From: an uncultured Clostridia bacterium
GTDB taxonomy: Bacteria > Bacillota > Clostridia > Oscillospirales > Acutalibacteraceae
DNA length: 5,057 bases
Assembly: GCA_947171615.1 (NCBI GenBank)
Contig: CAMVYG010000164.1
Location: 1-5,057 of the forward strand
Reading direction: 5' to 3'
Shown: positions 1 to 5,057 of the stretch, in pieces
Layout of the letters: every line of letters starts with the position of its first letter
How positions within the stretch are numbered: position 1 is the first letter of the stretch
Notes under the pieces: model-generated
What the model was told of the DNA's origin: nothing
Seen by the model: the letters and a program-made list of their open reading frames with translations, nothing else
Databases searched by the model: none
Made by a program: the position numbers and the translations under genes

Positions 1-803
1 ACTATGTGCTTTCCGGGCAGTTTTCCACTAAGGCCTATCAGGAAGCCTGCCGGTATGGAGACTGCAAGGCGGTAGCCTCCTCCAAAGAAGAAAACTTTTC
101 CCGTATTCCGGTTTTGGATCAAAAGGAATTCCGGCCGGATGCGGATTATTTCCACATCTGCATGAATAACACCATTTACGGTACAGTCTGGCAGGAGCTG
201 CCCGATACCGGCAGCGTTCCTTTGGTGGCGGATATCTCCTCCTGCATTCTGAGCAAGCCCATAGACGTTTCCAAATTCGGCCTGCTTTACGCGGGCGCAC
301 AGAAAAATGTGGCTCCGGCAGGACTTACCATTGTGATCGTGCGGGAGGATCTCATTGGCGAGCCTATGGAGGGCACACCCACCATGTTCCAATACGGCGT
401 CATGGCGAAAAACGACTCCATGTACAACACGCCTCCCTGCTGGTCTATTTATGTCTGCAAGCTGGTGCTGGAATGGTTGGAACAGGAAGTCGGCGGCCTT
501 GAAGCCATGGAAAAGCGAAATGTGGAAAAGGCCGGGCTGCTCTATGATTTTCTGGATTCCTCCAGGCTGTTCAAGGGGTGCGCGGAAAAGAACAGCCGCT
601 CTTTGATGAACGTGACCTTTGTAACAGGAGACGCCGAGCTGGACGCAAGGTTTGTAAAGGAAAGCACAGAAGCCGGATTTGTCAATTTGAAAGGACACCG
701 CAGCGTAGGCGGTATGCGGGCTTCCATCTACAACGCCATGCCCAGAGAAGGCGTGGAAAAGCTTGTTCAATTCATGGGCGAATTTGAAAGAAGGGTGATT
801 TAA
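1..803 (+). CDS. serC: Phosphoserine aminotransferase, 5'-truncated
   Basis: Class V PLP-dependent aminotransferase that converts 3-phosphohydroxypyruvate and glutamate to O-phosphoserine and 2-oxoglutarate in the cytoplasm (serine pathway, step 2). The gene runs in from upstream: bases 1-2 end a codon and the frame reads Y-V-L-S-G-Q-F-S from base 3, matching the 'DYVxTGxFS' region of SerC. About 266 residues are present of a usual 360 or so, so roughly the first 95 are missing; the GTG at 6 is an internal codon, not a start. The PLP lysine lies in YAGAQKNVAPAG (Lys codon 303-305), a SerC signature, preceded by the cofactor-binding segment VADISSCILS. MNNTIYGT and the C-terminal GHRSVGGMRASIYNAMP (substrate-binding part) are also typical. 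No frameshift is seen. It ends one base before serA, so the two are cotranscribed and probably translationally coupled. Identification is very secure. Confidence 0.96.
   Translation, partial: YVLSGQFSTKAYQEACRYGDCKAVASSKEENFSRIPVLDQKEFRPDADYFHICMNNTIYGTVWQELPDTGSVPLVADISSCILSKPIDVSKFGLLYAGAQKNVAPAGLTIVIVREDLIGEPMEGTPTMFQYGVMAKNDSMYNTPPCWSIYVCKLVLEWLEQEVGGLEAMEKRNVEKAGLLYDFLDSSRLFKGCAEKNSRSLMNVTFVTGDAELDARFVKESTEAGFVNLKGHRSVGGMRASIYNAMPREGVEKLVQFMGEFERRVI
790..795 (+). promoter_or_regulatory. serA ribosome binding site inside the end of serC
   Basis: GAAGGG lies 9 bases before the serA ATG at 805 and within the last codons of serC, whose stop is at 801-803. Ribosomes finishing serC are therefore placed directly on the serA start, which suggests translational coupling. 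The site supports ATG 805 as the serA start. Confidence 0.7.
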
Positions 804-804
804 C

Positions 805-1971
805 ATGTATCGGGTACAGTGCTTAAATAAAATCAGCCCCCTTGGGCTGAACCGCTTTGGAGAAAATTATGCGGTTTCCGAAGAAGAAAAGGACGCTGAT
901 GGCATTTTAGTCCGTTCCGCCTCCATGCACGACATGCCTCTCGGAGAAAAGCTGCTGGCCATCGCCAGGGCCGGAGCCGGAGTCAACAATATCCCTGTTT
1001 CCGACTGTACGGAAAAGGGCATTGTGGTTTTCAACACGCCCGGCGCCAACGCCAACGCCGTAAAGGAGCTGGTGCTCTGCGCCCTGTTTCTCACCTCCAG
1101 AAAAATCACCGCCTCCACCGACTGGGTGAAAACCCTGAAGGGAAAGGGCGATGAAATAAGCAAGCTGGTGGAAAAGGGCAAAAGCGCTTTTGCGGGACCT
1201 GAGATCCAGGGAAAAACTCTGGGTGTAGTAGGTCTGGGCGCCATCGGTATTCTGGTGGCAAACGCCGCAGAGCAGCTTGGCATGACTGTATACGGCTATG
1301 ACCCCTTCCTTTCCGTGGATTCCGCCTGGCGGCTTTCCAGTGCGGTGCGACATTCCCCCACCTTTGAGGATATCTGCGAAAGCTGTGATTATATCACCCT
1401 TCATCTTCCTCTCACCCCGGAGACCCGCGGAATGATCGATGAAAAATCCATTGCCAAAATGAAGGACGGCGCGCGCCTCCTGAACTTTGCCAGAGGCGAG
1501 CTGGCAAACTCCGCCGCTTTGCTGGCGGCTTTGGAAGCAGGAAAGCTTTCCGCCTATGCCACGGACTTTCCCGATGACAGCCTGATCGGCGCAGAAAATG
1601 TGATCGCTCTCCCCCACCTGGGCGCTTCCACACCGGAAAGCGAGGAAAACTGTGCGGTAATGGCCGCAGATCAGCTTCGGGAATATCTGGAAACCGGCAA
1701 TATCCGTAATTCCGTAAACTTTCCCGCCCTTTCCATGCCCCGGGATCCCAGCACGATTCGGATTTGTCTGATCCAAAAAAACATTCCCAATACCATTGCC
1801 GTGCTGGCTGCTGCCTGCGGTAAAGCCGGCATCAACATTGAAAATATGCAGAGCAAGTCAAAAGGGGAATTTGCTTATACGATCCTGGACGTTTCCGGTC
1901 AGCTTTCCCCAGAGGCTGTAGCAAGCCTGAAGGCGCTGGAGCCCATTATCCGGTGCAGAGTGATTCACTGA
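805..1971 (+). CDS. serA: D-3-phosphoglycerate dehydrogenase, short ACT-domain form
   Basis: NAD-dependent 2-hydroxyacid dehydrogenase of 388 residues that oxidises 3-phosphoglycerate to 3-phosphohydroxypyruvate, the first committed step of serine synthesis. Order: N-terminal substrate-domain part (about 1-100, with RAGAGVNNI and NTPGANANAV), Rossmann NAD domain with GLGAIG at 143-148 and Asp166 in YGYDP (the usual acidic residue preferring NAD over NADP), catalytic Arg230 in NFARGEL, His271 in LPHLGAST, then an ACT domain at about 318-388 (IQKNIPNT...AGINIENM...). ACT domains in this family usually bind serine for feedback inhibition; that role here is inferred. The length and the extra segment before the NAD motif (about 105-135) fit the short SerA common in Clostridia and Bacteroidetes, not the 410-residue E. 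coli type. The third catalytic acid of the wider family (Glu in DVFxxEP) is not conserved: the segment reads TDFPDDSL at 253-260. The position just after serC strongly supports a serine role. Confidence 0.94.
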   Translation: MYRVQCLNKISPLGLNRFGENYAVSEEEKDADGILVRSASMHDMPLGEKLLAIARAGAGVNNIPVSDCTEKGIVVFNTPGANANAVKELVLCALFLTSRKITASTDWVKTLKGKGDEISKLVEKGKSAFAGPEIQGKTLGVVGLGAIGILVANAAEQLGMTVYGYDPFLSVDSAWRLSSAVRHSPTFEDICESCDYITLHLPLTPETRGMIDEKSIAKMKDGARLLNFARGELANSAALLAALEAGKLSAYATDFPDDSLIGAENVIALPHLGASTPESEENCAVMAADQLREYLETGNIRNSVNFPALSMPRDPSTIRICLIQKNIPNTIAVLAAACGKAGINIENMQSKSKGEFAYTILDVSGQLSPEAVASLKALEPIIRCRVIH

Positions 1972-1974
1972 TAA

Positions 1975-2005
1975 CACTTGGTTGACAAAGTGAAACACAG
2001 TTTTT
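1975..2005 (+). terminator. Weak terminator-like hairpin after serA
   Basis: CACTT at 1975-1979 pairs with AAGTG at 1988-1992 around an 8-base loop. An outer ACTG (1967-1970) can pair with CAGT (1998-2001) and a TTTTT run follows at 2001-2005. The stem is short, AT-rich and interrupted by an internal loop, so it would at most be a weak stop for the serCA transcript; readthrough into the acetyltransferase gene is possible. Confidence 0.3.
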
Positions 2006-2009
2006 AAGT
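1982..2009 (+). promoter_or_regulatory. Possible promoter for the acetyltransferase gene
   Basis: A perfect -35 consensus TTGACA (1982-1987) is followed after 16 bases by a poor -10 (TTAAGT, 2004-2009, 3 of 6 matches). A better -10-like TATAAA lies at 2020-2025 but is too far from the TTGACA (32 bases) and has no good -35 of its own. The TTGACA sits in the loop of the weak hairpin. The GNAT gene needs a promoter if serCA transcription ends here, but the evidence is thin. Confidence 0.2.
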
Positions 2010-2086
2010 CTGAAAGCTCTATAAAACCAGTCGCTGAGCCAAAAAGCATTTTCTTATGACCACAAATACAGGAAAGAAGAAATCAT

Positions 2087-2533
2087 ATGCAGCAGTACCA
2101 TTTTATAACATTAAGGGAAAAACCTGAAATGAAAGAAACAGCGGCGGCATGGTTTAACAGTAAATGGGGCGTCCCCAAAGAAGCATATATAGAGTGCATG
2201 GATTCATACTTGAAGCGAGACACAGAGTATGGTTGGTATTTATGCTTAGAGGGAGATAAAATTGTGGCGGGAATGGGTGTGATTGAAAACGATTTTCACG
2301 ACAGAACAGATTTAACTCCCAACGTATGCGCAGTATATACAGAGGCGGAACATCGTTGTAAAGGCATTGCAGGAAGGCTGTTAAACATGGTAGTGGACGA
2401 TTGCAGGACAAAAGGGATATCGCCTCTTTATCTCGTAACGGACCACACCGGTTTTTATGAAAGATATGGGTGGGAATTCTTTTGTATGGTACAAGAAAAT
2501 GATGAACCTGTAAGAATGTACATACACAGATAA
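2087..2533 (+). CDS. GNAT family N-acetyltransferase
   Basis: A 148-residue, single-domain GNAT protein that is expected to transfer the acetyl group of acetyl-CoA to an amine; the substrate cannot be read from the sequence. The acetyl-CoA pyrophosphate loop (motif A) is R90-C-K-G-I-A95 within EAEHRCKGIAGRLL, following the beta-4 strand NVCAVYTE (79-86). The C-terminal FYERYGWEF (123-131) is the usual GNAT end motif. The segment VIENDFHDRTDLTPNVCAVY (65-84) looks like a conserved clostridial/bacilli GNAT subgroup, recalled and not searched. Start ATG 2087 is backed by AGGAAAG at 2070-2076, 10 bases upstream. It stands alone, 115 bases after serA and convergent with the minus-strand genes. By hand count GC is about 41% over 2101-2520, against about 56% over 1021-1260 in serA, and it uses more A/T-ending codons (ATA, AGA, TTA). 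This suggests a different history, possibly horizontal gain. No signal peptide or membrane segment. Confidence 0.88.
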   Translation: MQQYHFITLREKPEMKETAAAWFNSKWGVPKEAYIECMDSYLKRDTEYGWYLCLEGDKIVAGMGVIENDFHDRTDLTPNVCAVYTEAEHRCKGIAGRLLNMVVDDCRTKGISPLYLVTDHTGFYERYGWEFFCMVQENDEPVRMYIHR

Positions 2534-2641
2534 ATTTTCAGTATGGAGCACATTCACCCCTCCCTGAGGCTGGGCTTTTATAACGATTTACTGAGTTTAA
2601 GCTTACTCTGGGAATACAAAAACAAATGGTACTTTCTAAAA

Positions 2642-2678
2642 TACCGCCTTGCAGATAACTGCAAGGCGGTACTCTTTT
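2642..2678. terminator. Bidirectional intrinsic terminator between convergent genes
   Basis: TACCGCCTTGCAG (2642-2654) and CTGCAAGGCGGTA (2659-2671) form a perfect 13-bp stem with a four-base ATAA loop. On the + strand it is followed by CTCTTTT (2672-2678); on the - strand it is followed by four T (complement of 2638-2641). It lies 108 bases after the GNAT stop and 22 bases after the stop of the minus-strand gene, so it fits that gene best but should work for both. The T-runs are short, the stem is strong. Confidence 0.85.
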
Positions 2679-2693
2679 ACCATTATTTTATGA

Positions 2694-3857
2694 CTATTCT
2701 TCCGTGTTATCCTTGGAAACCACCCCAGCACCGGTTTCCGGCGGAACAGGCGTTATCGTTTCCAGAGAATGCACGGTTTCCTGCATTAACGAAACAGAAT
2801 CGGGCTGTGCCGAAAAGTCCTGAGAGATTGGCGCTGACGGTGCCACAGGCCGTGCCATTGGAACGGCCTGCTGCATAGGCATGTACTGCGGGAGAGCCCC
2901 ATAATAGTACATCGGCACAGGCGGAGTGACCAGCCGGATCAGTTGCTGCCGGTACTGACTCATGCAAACTGCCGTCAGGATCAAATAGATCGCAAAGAAC
3001 AGCATTGCAAGGCCAAACGCCCCAAAAGCCCCCAGCATCGCTCTCAAAGGAGCGATTGCGGTTTCCGGACTGGTCTGTGCCGCCAACGGCAGGGTAAACG
3101 ACATCATCACCAGCATAATCGCCCACATTCCACCGGAAAAAGCCCCATAACCTCCTTGAATATACCGCAGTACAATAGGAAACCGGGAAACCTTTTCATT
3201 GGGAACGCCTGTGGCAATCATTTTCTTTGCACGGTTGATGATTTTGATCATACAAATATCGAAAAGGATCGGCAGAACCATCATTGCTGCAAAAAGAAAC
3301 TCTTCAAAAATGAACAGGGCGGTCACCATGGATCGTTCAGCCGAAGAACGAAACGCCTGTTCCGCCGCCGTACTCAGGTTTCCGGTAAGAAGAACAATTG
3401 GAATAATAAGCAAAAACAGTCCGCCGAACACACAGGTCAGGATCAGAGAAATGTAATACTTTACCTTCCAGATCGTCAGCGTCACCGTGGAAAATGCACC
3501 CTTTCTCCGGCAAAGTCCATAGTGCACCCAAACCACTGCCGCCGCCAGAAAAAAGAAGAAGGCGATTCCCGAAAACAGCGCTGTAAAGACATTGACGGCA
3601 ACCATGTCCGGCCCTGTCAAAAACTCAGAAGTCGATTCAAACAGAAGAATGCGAAACAGCGGAATTGCTAGGAGCCACGAAACAGCGCTCAGCGAAAGAA
3701 AAATAGCAGCCGCAAGAAATTTACCGGAAGCACCGAATCCGCGGATCACTGCCAGCGCAGGGTTTTCCAATCCTTGAGTTTCTGTAGGCGGCACACTTTT
3801 GCAGAGGCACACTGCGCCATCGGGCAGCGCCCTACCGCAGTTGGGACAAATCTGCAT
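2694..3857 (-). CDS. Zinc-ribbon, six-helix membrane protein of unknown function (paralog 2)
   Basis: A 387-residue protein that I do not recognise as a named family. An N-terminal Cys4 knuckle (C4-P-N-C7-G...C17-L-C19) resembles a bacterial zinc ribbon with a shortened second half. Six hydrophobic segments follow at about 47-73, 88-113, 133-158, 177-205, 236-260 and 271-299. Basic loops (CRRKG at 116-120, NRAKK at 208-212, EKVSR at 221-225) put both termini in the cytoplasm by the positive-inside rule. The tail (about 312-387) is Pro/Met/Tyr-rich (PPVPMYYYGALPQYMPMQ) and ends SKDNTEE. It aligns with the upstream gene product over its whole length: CPxCG, NPA, LTIxKV, INRxK, TGVPN/SGVPD, SRF and RQQ blocks match. 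It lies 27 bases after that gene, so both probably share a transcript. ATG 3857 is chosen over TTG 3875 because AGGAGGG stands 7 bases before it and because the paralog starts at the same point. Function unknown; a sensor, scaffold or transport-accessory role would be guesswork. Confidence 0.85.
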   Translation of the reverse strand: MQICPNCGRALPDGAVCLCKSVPPTETQGLENPALAVIRGFGASGKFLAAAIFLSLSAVSWLLAIPLFRILLFESTSEFLTGPDMVAVNVFTALFSGIAFFFFLAAAVVWVHYGLCRRKGAFSTVTLTIWKVKYYISLILTCVFGGLFLLIIPIVLLTGNLSTAAEQAFRSSAERSMVTALFIFEEFLFAAMMVLPILFDICMIKIINRAKKMIATGVPNEKVSRFPIVLRYIQGGYGAFSGGMWAIMLVMMSFTLPLAAQTSPETAIAPLRAMLGAFGAFGLAMLFFAIYLILTAVCMSQYRQQLIRLVTPPVPMYYYGALPQYMPMQQAVPMARPVAPSAPISQDFSAQPDSVSLMQETVHSLETITPVPPETGAGVVSKDNTEE

Positions 3858-3864
3858 TTCTTTT

Positions 3865-3871
3865 CCCTCCT
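3865..3871 (-). promoter_or_regulatory. Shine-Dalgarno site that fixes the start of paralog 2
   Basis: On the minus strand AGGAGGG (3871 down to 3865) is followed by the 7-base spacer AAAAGAA and then ATG at 3857. A start at TTG 3875 would put this site inside the gene, so ATG 3857 is the start. The site lies in the 27-base gap after the upstream paralog. Confidence 0.85.
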
Positions 3872-3884
3872 GCAAGGAAAGATT

Positions 3885-5054
3885 TTACTCCTCTGTCTTT
3901 TCTTCAGATACGGGCTCAGCCGAAGCAGCATCGGCTTCCGGCTGAACAGGAACAGCTTCCTGCTGTACCGGCGCTGCAGCTTCCACAGGCTGTTCCGGAG
4001 CAGCAGAAACAACCGGGTTCGTGGGCTGTACCGGTTCCTGAGCCGCGGGAGCGGGCACAGGCTGCCCAGGAGCGGCCTGCTGTACAGGAGCAGCCGGGGC
4101 TGCAGGCTGCGCATACATATTGGGCACAGCAGCCTGAACAGGCTGTACCGGCATATAAGCGGGCTGTACCGGGGGATACATCAGGATCGTCATTTGCTGG
4201 CGCTGCCGCCCCAGGCAAACCGCGATCAAAATGGAGCAGGCAGCGGAAGCCAGCGTTGTAAGACCAGTTAAAGGCGCGCTGAACAGGGAAATCAGCCCCG
4301 AAATTCCGGAGAAAACTCCTGTGATATACAGCATGGCGGTCAAGAACCGGGAAATCCTGTTGTCCGGTACACCGGAGGAGGCGCTGGCCTTGATCCTGTT
4401 GATCGTTCTGACAATGCTTACATAATACAGAATAAACAGCACCAGTACAGCAAGAACCAGAAGGAATACAAATACTACTCCAGCCGTCACACCGGCGGCA
4501 TAGCCGGAATCATAACCGTATCCGTAAAGATCATAGCTGTAAGAAAAATAAGTACTGCCGCCGACCAGAACCATCACGATGGCAAACAGCATAAAAGCGC
4601 TTAAAATGCAGTAGCATACCAAAAAGATGATGGAGATCACCTTGCAGATCGTAAGACCGGCTGTGGAAACATTGCCGCTTCTTCTATCCCGGCAGGTTAC
4701 AAAAAAGAGCCACATCCCCACCGCGAGCAAAATGGCGGGAACCGAGAACAAAAGTGTCAGACCTACAGACGTGTTGTTCAAAGCGCCAATCATAGGATAC
4801 AGCATAGAGTAATCAATATCCATGTTTGAAAGCGCATACATAAGATATCGACTCACATTACTATTACCGATCACACTGGAGAAAACCGAGATCAGCGTAG
4901 AAACAGAATAGAGGATCGCCGCCGTGAGAAACAAAGGCGAAGAGCCGACGGTTTTGAGAACATTTACCGCAGGATTACTGGAGAGAGGCGCACTTCCAGA
5001 ACAGGAACACACTGTACCATAGGGAACCTCCCGGCCGCATTTGGGACAAATCAT
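3885..5054 (-). CDS. Zinc-ribbon, six-helix membrane protein with Pro/Ala/Gln/Val-rich tail (paralog 1)
   Basis: A 389-residue protein of unrecognised family, upstream partner of the neighbouring paralog. The N-terminal knuckle is C3-P-K-C6-G...C16-S-C18. Six hydrophobic segments lie at about 41-63, 97-120, 137-165, 187-214, 238-260 and 262-282; basic loops CRDRRSGN (121-128) and RTINRIK (216-222) and the RQRQQ (283-287) after the last helix imply cytoplasmic ends. The predicted outside loop between helices 3 and 4 is Tyr/Ser/Gly-rich (STYFSYSYDLYGYGYDSGY, 167-185); the paralog lacks this. The tail (292-389) is low-complexity Pro/Ala/Gln/Val with repeated PVQP units, turns acidic and ends SEEKTEE. 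The start ATG at 5054 matches the paralog's start relative to CPxCG, but only three bases precede it, so no ribosome site or promoter can be judged. Stop TAA at 3885-3887. Similar zinc-ribbon membrane proteins are often left as hypothetical in Clostridia; no function is claimed. Confidence 0.85.
   Translation of the reverse strand: MICPKCGREVPYGTVCSCSGSAPLSSNPAVNVLKTVGSSPLFLTAAILYSVSTLISVFSSVIGNSNVSRYLMYALSNMDIDYSMLYPMIGALNNTSVGLTLLFSVPAILLAVGMWLFFVTCRDRRSGNVSTAGLTICKVISIIFLVCYCILSAFMLFAIVMVLVGGSTYFSYSYDLYGYGYDSGYAAGVTAGVVFVFLLVLAVLVLFILYYVSIVRTINRIKASASSGVPDNRISRFLTAMLYITGVFSGISGLISLFSAPLTGLTTLASAACSILIAVCLGRQRQQMTILMYPPVQPAYMPVQPVQAAVPNMYAQPAAPAAPVQQAAPGQPVPAPAAQEPVQPTNPVVSAAPEQPVEAAAPVQQEAVPVQPEADAASAEPVSEEKTEE
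3962..4172 (-). repeat. Dispersed 10-base repeat coding for Pro-Val-Gln in the tail
   Basis: GCTGTACCGG (+ strand) occurs exactly at 3962-3971, 4025-4034, 4142-4151 and 4163-4172, with near copies such as GCTGTACAGG near 4080 and GCTGTTCCGG near 3979. On the coding strand it is CCG GTA CAG C, i.e. Pro-Val-Gln. The shared codon choice suggests the tail grew by duplication of a short unit as opposed to independent selection of each residue. Confidence 0.65.
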
Positions 5055-5057
5055 AAA

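Noticed and set aside
6..8. GTG at 6 as the start of serC
   Set aside because: The reading frame continues upstream to the window edge and the codons before it (xAC TAT) fit the conserved SerC sequence, so the gene is truncated by the window.
907..1776. Open frame of 289 codons on the minus strand inside serA, plus a second one at 867-1283
   Set aside because: Both are fully antisense to a confidently identified serA, have no recognisable domains, and result from its GC-biased codon use.
2557..2580. C-run/G-run followed by CTTTTA as a terminator just after the GNAT gene
   Set aside because: Only about three consecutive pairs can form before mismatches; the perfect hairpin at 2642-2671 is a much better stop.
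2543..2878. 111-codon open frame on the plus strand after the GNAT gene
   Set aside because: It has no Shine-Dalgarno site, runs through the terminator hairpin, and its second half is antisense to paralog 2.
2943..3671. Open frame of 242 codons on the plus strand inside paralog 2
   Set aside because: The translation is an odd Arg/Lys/Gln/His-rich low-complexity protein, as expected from reading membrane-helix codons on the opposite strand; no ribosome site was seen.
3916..4218. Cys/Ala/Gly-rich 100-codon frame on the minus strand
   Set aside because: It is a frame-shifted reading of the Pro/Val/Gln repeat tail of paralog 1; the Cys richness follows from the repeat, not from a metallothionein-like gene.

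Overview
The window looks like chromosomal DNA of a Firmicute of class Clostridia, probably of the Oscillospiraceae/Ruminococcaceae type. The reasons are the short clostridial-type SerA with a C-terminal ACT domain, purine-rich Shine-Dalgarno sites, moderate GC (about 50-57% in the stretches I counted by hand) and the CPxCG zinc-ribbon membrane proteins. The taxon is an inference from gene style, not from a marker gene.

Left part (1-1971, + strand): the end of a serine biosynthesis operon. A 5'-truncated serC (phosphoserine aminotransferase) is followed after one base by a complete serA (D-3-phosphoglycerate dehydrogenase). SerA oxidises 3-phosphoglycerate to 3-phosphohydroxypyruvate and SerC transaminates that product to O-phosphoserine, so the pair supplies the first two steps of serine synthesis. 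No serB-like phosphatase is visible here.

Middle (1972-2693): a 115-base gap with a weak terminator-like hairpin, then a lone 148-residue GNAT acetyltransferase gene on the + strand. Its GC content (about 41%) is clearly below that of serA. A perfect 13-bp hairpin with T-runs on both sides lies between this gene and the convergent minus-strand genes and most likely terminates both.

Right part (2694-5054, - strand): two adjacent, co-directional paralogous genes of unknown function, with 27 bases between them. Each encodes an N-terminal Cys4 zinc-ribbon-like knuckle (CPxCG...CxC), six predicted membrane segments and a long cytoplasmic Pro/Ala/Gln/Val- or Pro/Met-rich tail ending in TEE. The upstream one starts three bases from the window edge, so its promoter and any further operon members lie outside. 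This pair is the least explained part of the window. No RNA gene, CRISPR array, insertion sequence or phage gene was recognised.
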